From Pyrocephalus nanus (lineage: Eukaryota > Chordata > Aves > Passeriformes > Tyrannidae): a stretch of DNA of 64,000 nucleotides. Shown one piece after another: positions 35,360-48,470 of the stretch (its first letter is position 1; each line of letters begins with the position of its first letter). The stretch spans positions 7,256,001 to 7,320,000 of the forward strand of contig CM076264.1 of the NCBI GenBank assembly GCA_038380795.1. Reading direction: 5' to 3'. Position numbers and translations under genes: made by a program. Under the pieces are notes generated by a model. It ran no database searches and was not told where the DNA came from. It saw nothing but the letters and a program-made list of their open reading frames with translations.

Positions 35360-38299
35360 CAGACCAAGGCAACAAAGAGCTGTGATACAGCTGATATACA
35401 AGGGAAGACAGTTTAGGAATTCTGAGTTTGGAAAGGATATGTTTAAGTGTGATAGAGGTATGTCAGACTACAAATGCCACAGAAATGATGACTAGGAATT
35501 CACAGTTTGCTGGTTTTAGCATTTTAGAAAATAACTTTTATGCAGTCAAATTGTGCACAATCTTTGTTTGATAGTCACTCAATATTTAAGCAAAAATTCT
35601 ATTGTATTCTCTATCTAATTCAAAACCTGTGCTGCAGACAGAAAATATTCGAGACTCTCTCTGGGAAATTAAGAAACTAGAAACACAAAACCCAATACCA
35701 CCCTTACTGTATTTATATGTAAATCTAGCTGTGTTAGGGAAAATTTATCAAAATGCTGGCTAATGGAGACACAAACTGAAGTCACAGGAAAGACATTCTG
35801 AATCCAAATCACTGCTTGTTCTCGAATGACTTATTTTTCTGTCTGTTTAATCCTGCAATAAAAAGCTGCTCATCCTTCATACCCCCCACCAGTTCCTTAT
35901 TTAATTTTTTTTTCCCCATTGATAATTCAACCTGTAGCATAGGATAAGCTTCAAAATGAAAAGAACTCAATTAGGAAAAAAACTTTTTTCATGATTTACC
36001 AAATAATGAATGTTCTTTTTTGCCTTAAATTTCCACTGCAAAATCTCCCTGGCCTTTTAAGGTTTACATGGGTGAGACTTGAAGGCATCATTTGGCACTT
36101 AATTGGACTGTGTGTTTGGGAACAGATTTCCTATAATGCACTTAACATACTTTAAATCTAGTTTCACTGAGACACCTTTGGGACTTTGTGAAGAATAACA
36201 GGGATGTCTGAAAGAAGATTTCTTAATTTCTGTGTGCAACTGAGGTGGAATTAAACGGTGAAGCAATTTAAAAGTTGTGTATTGTGAAGAGTAAGGTTTT
36301 CCTTTCAGTTTTAAGTATTTTGATATGCACACATTTGTTCTCAGCAGTGCAGTAGAGCTTTAATTGCTTTGAATAAAATTACCTGCAATCAGTGCAGCTG
36401 AGTTTGAACACAGTGGAAGGAGCATGATTATAAATATCTACCTGATTCCATATGAGCTTTATCTATTTTTAATGCCAGGTTTTCCTGATGCTTTCATGCA
36501 TGAAAACCTCAGGGGTTTTTTGTTGGTTTTGCTTGTGTAACAGAGATGGACCCTTACATTGCAACAGGGTTGGTTTCACAGTGAACTGAACTGTGTGGTA
36601 TGATATACAGCAGTCCTGTGATAATTATTTGACATCTCTATTGCTCTGTTGATTATGAGTTAACTAGGTCAGGCCCTATTGTATTGTAGAAGCATGTAAG
36701 ACTTGCTCCAAAGAGCTTGTAGTCTAAAAGGCAACACATACCAAGTGGATAATGGAGATAAGAGTGAGAGGACATGGAGAAAACACAAAATAAATTACTG
36801 TGAAATTCATAGCTCTTTAACAATTTTATGATTTCATTAAAAAAAATATAAAGAAAAGTGTTTCACCCTCATGCTCTAAGTGTAGAGAGGACCATTTTCT
36901 TGTCTGATCTGACCTCATATTTAAAACAAGCTATAGAATTTTCCTTTTTAATTTCTGCATCAAGCCCATGACATCTGTCCCTGCAAGAAGGTTTCTTTAT
37001 TTAAAAGAAACTTACAAAATATCAAAAAATAAATTAATAACTTAAGTCATTCTCAGAGAGATGTTTATCACAGTTGCTTCTCTGGCTTGGCTTTTCGATC
37101 TTGAATGTTCATTCTTTTTCTAACAATAAGTCAGATGGAGATGTGATGTGCAGAAGGGTACCAGTGAATGCTGTGAACACTCAGAATGTTGGTGTACTGT
37201 AAGTTAGGAACATTGATACTTGTGTTTTCCATATAGGACTGTACATTAAAGAACTTTCTTGATAGAAAAATTATGGAAGAAATAAAATATTAAAGAAGTT
37301 TTCTTTATTTGTGAAGAAGAGTTTGTGAAAATGTTTTGTATGTGAGTTCTCAGTCCATCTTAAGTAACTTCCTTCCTCTTGAGTTTTTATGTGTTTGCTA
37401 TGGAAAACAGACTCTAGGCAGATCTAAATAAACCAAGAATGATGTACTAGTTGGGAGGGGTAAGAAAATGTGCCACAGTGGTGTAGTTAGACCTGATTTA
37501 GTCCCAATGATATAAGAAAGGGAAATATGTATTCTGTTGTGGTCATTACAGAAGCAATAATTTCACAGTAGTGAAAATTGGGATAGGCTATCTGATCATT
37601 TTCTGTTCCTCTGAAACCAGAATAGTAACACCCTGATGAATGTTGCAGTCTGCAGTCCTTATGTGATTCTACTCCTTTGCCAGCTTGTTTTCAGATTTTA
37701 CTGCCCATTTTTTCCCCTCTTGACAGCATTGTTTAATTCCTGCAAAAGATAGAAGAAAATTGTAGCTTCAGACAAAAAATTTCCAACATGTTTACTACCA
37801 GAAAATGTCTCAGAAAATCGACACAAAACTTTTAAATTGCTTTATTTAAAGAAAGTGGATTTTGTTAGGTAAGGTCAGCGGATTTTATTTTGAGTTTCAT
37901 TTGCATTCTTGCTCTTTTATTTGAGGACTAGGGAAATTTCCAAGCCACATGAATTCCCCACATAGAAGAGATGCTGAGGTTTGATCAGCTTGAGGAGCAT
38001 TAACAAACTTTGTCATCCAGGGTGCAAATGGGCAACAGTAAACTTATCTTGATTTTTTTTTTCATGGTCTTTATTTCTCTCTGTGATGTTCTGTGCAGAA
38101 CATGTAGTATATGGAATTTTTTGTGAAAATGCTTTATGAAGAAACACTCCTCTAGAAATATAGAAACATTTATACCATACAGCTTTGGATATATTTTATA
38201 TTTTTCTTCTGCAAACTGAAATTTACATTGGAGGAGAAAATTCTGTTAAAAGATTATGACTACAGATAAGAAGATAATATGGGAAATGGGTGGAAATGC
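35360..38299. other. Noncoding AT-rich DNA
   Basis: No interspersed repeat family or gene is recognised. This begins a 12.5-kb stretch without identifiable transposons. Confidence 0.5.
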
Positions 38300-38320
38300 A
38301 AAAAAAAAAAAAAAAAAAAA
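38300..38320. repeat. Poly(A) tract, 21 A
   Basis: A run of 21 A is followed by GAAAAA. There is no retrocopy signature on its 5' side. Confidence 0.9.
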
Positions 38321-38474
38321 GAAAAATCCATAGGGAGAATATCAGAGTTAAGTAGAGATTTTAGTATTTCATAAAATCAGCAAATAGCTACTCTTGCTCC
38401 TGCCGCCTGACAAGAAAGCAGCTACCTTTATGAAGGACGAGATCTTGATATTTTAGTTGTTTAAAATAGTCTGC

Positions 38475-38523
38475 TTTTTTTTTTTTTTCAGTTGGTTCTT
38501 CTAAATTTTATTTTTTTGGGGGG
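38475..38523 (+). repeat. T14 run and T7-G6 junction
   Basis: A T14 run (38475-38488) is followed by a second T run ending directly in six G (38511-38523). Confidence 0.85.
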
Positions 38524-41500
38524 ATTGATAAACCTTGCATTATTTTGAATTCTTTTGTATAGGCTGGCATGAAAAGAAGGTTTCCTTTATAAATGTTAGA
38601 AAATGCTTTTATTAGTGTGAAAACATTCTTGGTAAAGAGGTCTAGATAACCATCTTGGAGTCTCACTACTGTCTTTGGGAACCCATGCTACCAAGGGATT
38701 CCTTGAAAGAAGGATTATTTTTTTAATTCAGTTTTAAATCAGCTGGTTTTCCCTTTTACTTACCTCTGGTTTTCCTCTTATGTTAGTAATTTTTTTATCT
38801 TTCAAGGAAAACTGTTATGAATGAAGGAACAGGAAGGATAAAGGCAAGCAAGGAAAACCTGAGGAAAAAAAAATTATAAAGGGAAATTTGAATGTTTTGG
38901 CAGAATGATCCTGGGAATAAGAGACCTCTGAGAACAGCTACAGATGATGACACTAAATACCCAACCCTGACTAGAAAATATGATTGAGAAAAGAATCTTG
39001 TCCAGCTGTTATTTACTCTTGGCTGATCGAAGGCAGGTCCACTGTGTTAACCCACAATTGTGTGCAAAGTCTTGCTGGACATGGTTAGTTACCATTTCTT
39101 TTTATATAATGGATGTTGGTTTCTGTTGTTTGCAGTTATGCTCCTTCATGCTAATGAAAAGCAGCCTAATGCAAATAGTAGTAGACACTTTTACTTTTTA
39201 ACCATTTAATGAATCTTTGTTTTCTATTCTGTAATACTTTTCATAATCTTTCCAATGTAGAAATTTAAATACTTTCAATTTCTTTCCCTATTGCAGACCT
39301 GAAAGGTCTGTCCTGATTGAATTTGTCATGTTTCAACAGCTTTCTTCACTAGAACAATGTTTATTAATGAATTCTTCATTTTCACTTTCATATTTAATTT
39401 TCATTGTTTTCTCACTTTAATATAAATTTCAGGAATTTGGAACTATGAAGTGTTGTATATTTTTTTTGTATGATATAATCATAAGCAGGTTTGCAGATTT
39501 TTACTCCATAAAATGTGCATCTTCACCCAGTCAACAGAACATTTCTAATGAATATCTAATGGTTCTATATTGCAGGAATGACATTCACATTAAATTAACT
39601 TTGATTCAGATAGTTTGCGGTGGTTGAATATGAGAATTAATGTTTCTGAAGCAACATCAGTGGGTATGTTTTGCATTATCAACATTATTATATTAACTAT
39701 ATATGTTGTGGTATTCCTAGTGCTATTAAATGATTGTGCTTGTTCTTTAATGCATCCTATGTATATACATGGATCCATGTCTTTGATAACTTTATTTAAA
39801 TACTATGCTTTTTGTTCTCCAAAATATTCTCATGGTCTTAGTCTCTTCAGGGTATCTGCTAGATTTTCTCAGTTCTGTTTTTCCCCACCCTGCATCTGTA
39901 TTTCTTTTGTAGTAGTATCTTAAATTATGATGGATGTTTCTCACTTATTGAGAGTGGAGCTTCTCACTTTCTCTTGTTTCTCTTTTGCTCTTGTTGCTGA
40001 CTGGACACTTTGCATTCTCTTAAAGCAGTGGGACACAATTCTCAGAAAACTAAACATATGCAAGTGAATGTTTTATCTTCTGTTAACTTGGTGTGAACTG
40101 CTCTGAGTAATTAAGGAATAGTTATTCACTGAGGCATTTAAGGAAAAACAAGATTTGAGCCATTTGCAGTCCAGTCTCTTTGGAGGGCTGATCTATTTCC
40201 AGTGACAATGGCTGCAGAGATGACGATAAAAACATCTGCAGCATCACCAGACTTTAAATCTTCACATTCAGAGTTCTGAAATAATCTTACAGATGTCTTT
40301 ACCTCATTACATGGCTACTGGGGGATTGTCTCATCTGGTGTACTTTACAGCCGGGTGTACCTTTAACAAGCAATCTGGCATTAGCCTTCTGTTTCTGACA
40401 CTGGAAAGCACAGAATTGTTATATATCACTGGTTGCCGTTAATTACACTGCTATGCTAGGCATCATTAAAGCTCAGAACGCTGAAAGGCATATCAGGAGG
40501 ATTCATTTTTACTTAAGTGAATCTGCATTAAGTGACTCAAGAAAACTGTTGCAAGTAATAACCAGTTTTCGCTTTTTCCCCGGAACCCAGGCTTCAAGAT
40601 GAAAGGGTTCTCATTCAAACACACATTCTTTTTAAAGTAAAAAGTAGTAGCTGAGTTTTACTGGAAATTGTCGACCAATGATGGAGCTCTATGATTTTAG
40701 GGAATAAAAATGACAATGACATGTGAAATACCTCAGATACAATTCAGGCATGTATCTCATATGAATAAAGAGGACTCATTGTATTGAAATTTGCACCAAA
40801 TTTCAGGAGGGGAGGAAAAGAAGAAAAGCAAGAAACCTGGGATGGTGAGTTATGTATATATATGTAACATAGAACTCTACAGAGCAAAATACAGGAAGTG
40901 CTGTTCTCTCTCTGTGCTTTTTAACAAACTGGACATTATTACACATAAGCCTGTGTACTAGCTTGTCCTTATTAGGACATATTCGTCTTGATCTGAAGAG
41001 TACTACTTTTTTATCATAGGAAGGAAATGTGGAGTGACAACATGAAAACTCAGTGCTTGTATGGGCCTTTAAGAAGCTTTAATTTTTGTAACGCCTGGTA
41101 ATGAAATATACCTAACACGGAAAGCCAAGGTCAATAATTCTTTATATTTATATCAAATTTGCAGTTATTGCATGGTTTGCTTGTCTTGTGCAGTAGTTGT
41201 TGCCTTTTAATTTAGATTATACATTTGAAGAGCATGAATTTCACAAATGCCTTATGACTATACATAGAATAACAGAGACTAGTTAGAATAACAGAGCAGC
41301 TTGTACTCCAAATACTGTCATGATAGATTGATTGTAACAGAAACAATTGTAAGTGCGTAAGACCTCGTCCAGTCATCAATTCTATGGACTTTATTAAATA
41401 TTAATTAAAGTTCTCGTTAATTGAAATTACTACTCTGATGGATTATTACTTGCTTAAATTACTCACAGTCTCTTTAATGAAGCTCCTGCTTTTGAAGTTT

Positions 41501-44500
41501 CTACATATTAGAAGTGTCCAGTGTATGTGAAGAATTGAATCCATCTTCAAATTCTTGTCCTATTTTTTCAAAAGGTTGCATGACAAAGAAGGGAGTAGAA
41601 TGTGCTGTGGAATATTGAATTGTACACTTCCAAAGAGCATAAAATTGAAGGAGCTGATATAGGAAAGTCTAGTGTGATGAGTAGCTATTTTCCAAGTTTG
41701 AGTAATTAGCAAATCAACAGAGATAGTATTGCTCTTGTGGTTTCTAATTATTACAGCTCTGACTCTGAGAGGCTAACAATATCAGAAATCAGTGAGTTTT
41801 TTTGTTGCCCTGCAGTAATTATATGAGGTGAAATCCTAGCTTTGTTGTAAACTGGAAAAACTGCTGTTGCCTTCTGTTTGGACAGCGTTTTCATGTACCT
41901 ATATAGCATAAATTTTAACTTCAGGTTACTCTACTGGGGAGGATGCTCTGAACATAAAGATTTTGAGTTTTAGTTTCATTCTTGTACCTGGTAAAATATC
42001 TGAAGGGTTTTCACTGCACTAAGATTTTATTTGTACTTTAAAGGATTGTCAGATGAAAAACCATTGTGTAAAGAAAACTTACTCTAATTGTTCTTTTATG
42101 ACAAATTATACAGAAAAAGGATAATTCGTACCAAAATTTTGTTCACAGTAACTGAAAACTGGAAGAAAAGTTTCTTCTTTGTTAACTGATGAAAATAATA
42201 GGACCCTCATCATCCCAATACTCCAGCCTGGAAAAGTCTTTTCCATTATAAGATTGGACTGGTAGAGGAAAAAAAAAGCTGTTATAGAATCTTATCTGCT
42301 GTCATCACAGGCAACCATATAGTATGTATTTAGCCAGGAAGCTCCACTAGTTGCAAGTCTAAGAACCCTTCTAACATTATATACAAGAGTTCAGACCAAA
42401 GAAGAGATTGGAAGCCATAGGAAAAGATCAGAAGTTATCAAAGAAGTGTTTGACATTCTAGATCATTGTACCAGCTTGGGAATTTTTAGGTAAAGCTCTG
42501 ATATGGTCCTGGTATTGACTAAACCCAGAGTTTACAGAGAAAAAAACCCAAAGGCTCAATTATTTATATTTTCCTGACTTTAGGCTCATATCAAGTAACC
42601 TAGTTAATGCTTCAACCTTTGTGTGGATGGATGATAAACCAGTGATATCCATCAACCCAAAATCTATTTACATATTAAAGATGATTTATGTATCTAGAAA
42701 TGTCTGCATATGCCATGTCACAACTCTGGTGTCAGCTGTTTTCAGTAACTAGAAGAAAGTGAACTAAAAAAATATATAACAAATGCATCAACCATGTCGT
42801 GCATCTAGAGGAAGAAGAAACTTTTCCTGAATCCCCTCTTGCCAGAAGTCAATGAAAAATTTGAAGCATGTAAAGTCACGCAAGAATTCGGTATTTTGAA
42901 GAAAAATGCTTGGTTTTAATTAACAGTATAACATTACTGGCAAGTTTTTATTTCCTCTAACATCTGTTCCTTTTTGAAAACTGTAATGGAAACTACTCAG
43001 ATTTGTTTGCAAAAGTTTTGACAAATACTTAGTGAATATTTGTCATTCCCTTTTAATCTATTGCCATATATATCTGTATGGAAAGTATTTCATCATTATC
43101 ATAACCCATTAGCTTTGAACGAGAAAAATAAAATTAGCTTGAAATTTCTTCTGTTTTCTGCCAATTGTCTAGAAATAATTTCACTAGTAAACAAATACTG
43201 TCGGTAAAACTAAAGTAGCCAATCTTATAATTCATAAAAGCAGAAAGGTGACCATATGATGTGCCATCAAAGAAATCTTTATATGTCCAATGCCATCTTA
43301 GTGAGAAGAACCACTATACAGTGCTAACTTTTGAATATGGTATGGCTTAAAAGCTGTTCTGACATACTCTTCTCAACTCCAAACATTAACAATGCTAACA
43401 AATTATGAACAAAATCTCCCGATCTGCACCTCCAAAAATAGCAATATATAAGTAGTTTTAAAAAAACAAGATCTTCATATTTATTTTTCTCCTTTCTGAA
43501 TTGAGCAGATGGACTCAATCTTTTCAAACTGTCTCTGAAATCATGCGGTGATGGAATTATTATAATAAGAAATTTTCACTTAAAAAATTATTCTCTGGTT
43601 CAAATTTGAACAAATTTAGGGAAATCCTACAGTGACATGCAGGAGTTACAAATGCTCACACCAGTCCCTTCTGGTTTTATAGTCTATGAATTGCAAGATC
43701 AGAGAGCTTGAAAAGAAAAACTGAGAGCCTCACAAATCATGTAGCTTCTAGAGCTGATGCTTTAGTGAAGCTCTCAAATGTAACAACATTGATATAAAAT
43801 TGTCAATGATCATATTATTGGCAGACTGCTGATAAGAGCTGCAGGTGAGTGTTAGTTTTGGAGGTTTTTCCAGCTGAGGGCTCCGATGTGACACTGTCAC
43901 TAAAACAGAAGCTCTGTAGCTAGTCCCAGTTGAATTAAGTTACTATTTTTAAAGATAAAAGACTTCTTCTACAATGTAATATTTTTGGTCTTTTTCCAGG
44001 TTATGGGAGAATACTGGCAAAGGATTCAGTGATATCCAGTCTTTTCATGTTTGTATAGAATGGTGTTTCCATATTTGAAGAGGGAACAAAAAGGTTCCCT
44101 TCTTTTCTAACAGGGTTCTTTTTTGTTTGTTTATTTCGTTTCTCTGTAACTTGGATGATAGTTAAAACTGTCCAGAGGTCAGAATAATCTTGGTTGTAGG
44201 CAGGAAACAAGAAGTAAAAATCCGTATAAGTATGTCAAGTTCCATGTGGATAAAATGACAGATAATGTTGTGTGATACAACAGAAGATACTTTATATTCC
44301 AGAACACTCAGGACATGGGAGAAGCAGGCCAGACTGAGGATATACTTGTGTATATATTGGCATAATTGTTATGAGTAGATAATAATCAGCTGAATAGATG
44401 TTAAAAAAAAAATGAGCCCATAATGTACATCCTTCATTTTATGAAATTCTCAGAACTCTCTCTCTTACTTTCAGAATATTCCTCTCAGCATAACTGAATG

Positions 44501-46760
44501 CCAAATTGGAAGACAGAAGCAATCTTAGTAAGAAAAATAACTGTAAGCCTTGTTCGTTGCACTGGGAGGTGAGTTTTGCAAAGGTGCTTTAAGAATTGCT
44601 CTTCATCTTCTCTAGTTTGTTTATTTGCCTACAAGATTTAGGTGATCCATCTGTACTAGTGATATTTCTGTAAGTTGAAGGACTCTTTTTTTTGTTTAAT
44701 AATATTCAAAGTACTGTGTATTCTTAGATTCAATGGCATGCAATTCCAGATTTTTCATTCCACTCATACTTATATTACAGGGAAAAAGACCTCTTAAGTG
44801 GCTTTAAATCTAAGACCAAGATCAAGCTGTTTAAGGAAGGACAGATGAAAGACATGATCAATATAAAATTCTGTTACTGACTTTGACTTGGACATGCAGT
44901 TGGGAGACAAAAATCTTTGCAAGGGATTAACACACCCTTCTGGAGGATTGGGGTTAAACTACTTCACCCCACCGCTGATGGAGACTTAGTAGTGGGATCA
45001 TTGCCAGAGGTTCATTTCAGTTAACCCTAAGTATGAGGATACAAAAGGGAAAACCCTTTGCCATAAGAATAGTTACAGGCTGATGGTTCTTTTGAAAAGC
45101 AGGTTAATCATATTGCCACATCTTAAAAATGGTGCTCATGGGGAAAATATTTCTGCTTTGAGGAAATAACATCTATTCCTTCAGTCAAGCTTTTATAGGG
45201 GGGAAAAAGGGGGATGAGCAATAAAACTGGGGTGTTTTATTGCATGATTGTTAACATTCAAGTACTGCTTCAGTAAATGGTTTGCAACCAGTGGAAATTT
45301 ATGTAAAAAGGTAATTATATGCTAGTTATAAAAACGTAACTTGATTATACATATGATTTATATGGTCATTATAAAAATATGCTAACCTTACTTTTTGTTC
45401 ATAATGTGATCTATATTTTAATTGTAGAATTAAAAGCTACTTTACAAAATCTAAAAACTTCAAGCTGTGAAAATACAGCCCACTTGATATTAGTAACCTT
45501 TTTAAGTCTATGAAAGACGCAATGTGGTTTGAGTAAATGCATGCTTGTTAGCACAACCTTAGTACTGTGCAAGCTTAAAAAGTGAATTTTAATGGAAGGA
45601 ATAATTAATAACATGAAGGAAGATCAGATAGCATTCTGTGGGCTAGACTGAATGCAGTCAGTAACTTGGAAAAATAAAGAGTTGAATGAAGATGACTGAG
45701 TGATTACTGTGATGTGATCACAAAAAAGTCAAATACAAACTTAGGAAATTCTATTTCTCGTAGATATAGGTGGGTGTTGATGCAAAATTAATAATTTGTT
45801 CTCTGTTAAATGCTAACATAATAAAAAAAATAATTTGCATTTATATTTATTATAGATCCATCTGTGCCTAAAAAATAATGGATGCCAAAAAGATCTACAT
45901 CCTTAATTATTCAATTATTCATCTGGTAAGAGGGTAAGATGAAAACTGTTTCCTTGAGTTAAATGCCAGTCATACAGCAGGACCAAAAAATTATGGAAGG
46001 TCTGAGGAGATGTGAAAGATAGTATTAAACTGAGCAAAGGAAATTTTAGATGGACTATAAGGACACAACTCTTAAAATTTGAATAATAGTATTTTTCTTT
46101 TGCAGCAGATTAGTAACATCTTTCTCTTTAGTTATCTGGAAATAGCTGAAATTTCTGAAGTATTCAGAAAAAGCACTGAGATATCTACTGGCGAGAGCAA
46201 TTTTATATTGCCAAGGAGGTATACAATATGATCTAATAAGCTTTTTTCTCATCACTAATTTGTTTTTGTGGTAGTCTAATCTGGTAATTTGGAAAACTGA
46301 AAACAGAATTGCAAAACGATTAATATTTGGTTTGAATTTGATTCATATTTTCGTTGATACTGCTCATGGCGCATCTATAATTATGTTCTTATGGATTTGC
46401 TGGGATTGTACTTCTCTTTGTCAAGTATAATCAGGGCATAGACCTGTATCACTCACAAAATGTTCAGTCTGTTATTTAAATTAGAAGTTGAAGTACTTTA
46501 AAGGAAGAAGTCTCTGACCACTGTCAAGGAATTTTGCAGCCAGGTGGCAAAACCTAAGGTAAACAGTGTTTGTCAGTGCATCTTCTCAATGAATACAGAG
46601 CTTATCTATCCATGTATGTCTAGGTTTATCCAGGACAGAAGGAAATGTCATTTACTTTACTGTACTTAACATTAATGTTTTTCTTTCATTACTGTAACTG
46701 CTGTTTCATGTGGAAAAGGCTTCCTGTGCCATTTATCTTGATGCCTGACTTGCATACATA
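38524..46760. other. Long repeat-free noncoding interval
   Basis: I recognise no CR1, LTR or gene over more than 8 kb. The segment 40320-40760 mixes balanced composition with A/T homeodomain-type motifs and looks like unique, possibly conserved DNA, which sequence alone cannot prove. A TAATTA-type cluster (TTAATTAA 41401-41408, GTTAATTG 41416-41423, GGATTA 41440-41445) lies nearby. G runs GGGGGG (45198-45203) and GGGGG (45209-45213) also occur. Confidence 0.4.
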
Positions 46761-46767
46761 GTGTGAT

Positions 46768-47093
46768 TCAGTTGGAGTGGTAAAGCATCTGCCGTCTTCT
46801 TGGTTGATTCCACGTACTGCTGGTCTTAGGACAGTAAAGTCTCAGCAATTCTTCCATGGTTCGTGTGTAACAGTGATCCTTGACAGGATAAAAAGCTTTA
46901 ATTTGACTGCCCAAATGAAAAAGGCTTGAAGGAGCTCTAAAGCCTTTGTTAAAAAAGGATTTTAACTGCTCCAGTCGTGTGTTTCGTAGTTTCAAGTGTG
47001 TTTCTTGTGAAATCACATGCAGGAGAGAGGTCTGCAGGCCTGTTTTCTTCTTGTGGGCACAGGGGATTTTGGGGCTTGGTGCAGCAACTTGTC
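46768..47093 (-). CDS. Terminal-exon-like open block, unknown protein
   Basis: The minus-strand frame is open from 47109 to a TGA at 46768-46770, 113 codons. A possible acceptor (TTTTGCAAATCAG) ends at 47094. From there the peptide contains a basic patch (HKKKTGL), then LRNTRLEQLKSFFNKGFRAP, FYPVKDHCYTRTMEELLRL and a C-terminal NQPRRRQMLYHSN. Composition is balanced and basic, unlike the surrounding chance frames. No domain is recognised and no AATAAA is seen on this strand in the next 130 bp. The pentapeptide TRTME also appears in the block at 30142-30373, where the DNA shares GAACCATGGA; this may be coincidence. It could be a real last exon, a relic, or chance. Confidence 0.28.
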
Positions 47094-47112
47094 CTGATTT
47101 GCAAAACTCCTA

Positions 47113-47929
47113 TTTTCCAGTGAAACTCTACCTCACAGGGTAGTACCTATTGTCAACTTCAAAAGCATACAAGTGCTTTCATGTATTCATTTCCTGTTCA
47201 AATTCCTGGAAAAATACTGACCTTTACAACTCTGTTCCTCCTGGGTAATATTGCGAATATTGGGTACAGAGCCTGCTTTGAATCTCCAAGTAGTTTCTAT
47301 AATTTTTTAATGACTAGTAGTTACAGAATTTACACAAAGAAACCACACAGCTCCGGTTAAAAATGTAAAGTGTTTTAGTTTGTGTCTGTCCTGAAGCATC
47401 TTAAAAAGTCTTAATTTCAAGAAGGAGGCTGCTTAATGCTTTTTGACACTCAAGACTATTGAAGGATTCTCAAATTAGCATCCCATAAAGTAAAACAGTC
47501 CTAATCAGTTGTCACTTTAGAAAATCCTTGTGTATGTGTTATTGTAAGATGTGGGTAATAAAGAGCACATTTAAGTGTGCCGAGCTCTTAGGACAGGCAA
47601 AGTAATTGTTTTCATGCAGAGACTGCGAAAATATCCTGAGAATCTAGATGGCACTATATGCTCAGAAACTGAAACCTGCAAATAGGTTTTTCATTGAAAT
47701 TTCTCTCTCAGGGATGAATGCAGCAGCAACATCAAGAGCAACGGTTAGAGAGATAAGTACCTCAATCAGTTTGTTTGTGAGAGTTATAAAAGAGCCTTAT
47801 TCTTCAGAAGTAAGGAAAAGTTCTGGGCTTTTTGTCACAGGCAGACCTCTTGTTTTTGTTTGCAAGGTCTTACATTTCATGTATTCATTTGTATATATGT
47901 CTCAATCCAGTTCTATGCTTATCTGTTTG
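47113..47929. other. Noncoding DNA upstream of CR1
   Basis: Nothing recognised. The plus-strand open frame 47648-48079 starts here but owes its second half to the CR1 element, so it is not a gene. Confidence 0.5.
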
Positions 47930-48470
47930 TCCCACTCTACTCTGCATACAGGACTCACCTTGAGTCCTGTGCGCAGTTTTGGGCAACACAAACAAGACAT
48001 TATTCTATTAGAGAGTATCCAAAGAAGGGCCACGAGGATGGTGAAGGACCTTGAGGGGAAGCCATGTGGGGAGAGCTGAGGGCACTTTGTTCAGCTGGAG
48101 AAGAGGACACTGAGGGGAGACCCCACTGTGGTCCATGACTCCCTCATGAAGGGAAGCAGAGGGGCAGGTACGGATCCTTTCATTCTCATGACCATTGACA
48201 TGACTAAAGGAAATGACCTAAAGCTGAGTTAGGGGAGGTTAAGGTTGGATATCAGGAAAAGGTTTTTCACCCAGAGGGTGGTTGGGCACTGGAACAGGCT
48301 ACCCAGGGCAGTGGTCACAGCACCAATCCCAACAGAGTTCAAGTGGCATTTGAATGATATTCTCATGCATATGGTGTGACTCTTGGGGATGGTCCTGTCC
48401 AGGGCCAGGAGTTGGACTCTATAATCTTGATGGGTCCCTTCCAACTCAGTATATGCTCTGATTCTATGTC
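47930..48470 (+). mobile_element. CR1 LINE 3' portion, about 540 bp
   Basis: Reads in sense order: CCACTCTACTCTGCATAC, CAGTTTTGGGCAACACAAAC, GAGAGTATCCAAAGAAGGGC, CACGAGGATGGTGAAGGACC, AGCTGGAGAAGAGGACACTG, ATCAGGAAAAGGTTTTTCAC, CACTGGAACAGGCTACCCAG, GGCCAGGAGTTGGACTC, then TCCCTTCCAACTCAG and a TCTGATTCTATG end. The first 120 bp preserve the C-terminal codons of ORF2 in a plus-strand frame (QFWA-type to RRATRMVK), now broken by stops and deletions. It is the longest CR1 remnant here, 5'-truncated, plus strand. Confidence 0.93.

Noticed and set aside
43598..43611. Perfect 14-bp palindrome GTTCAAATTTGAAC
   Set aside because: A handful of such palindromes is expected by chance in 64 kb of AT-rich DNA; the GGTTCAAAT part is not accompanied by a tRNA A box.
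47648..48079. 143-codon plus-strand frame
   Set aside because: Its second half is the CR1 ORF2 tail (RRATRMVK-type) and the first half is ordinary unique sequence, so it is a fortuitous fusion rather than a gene.
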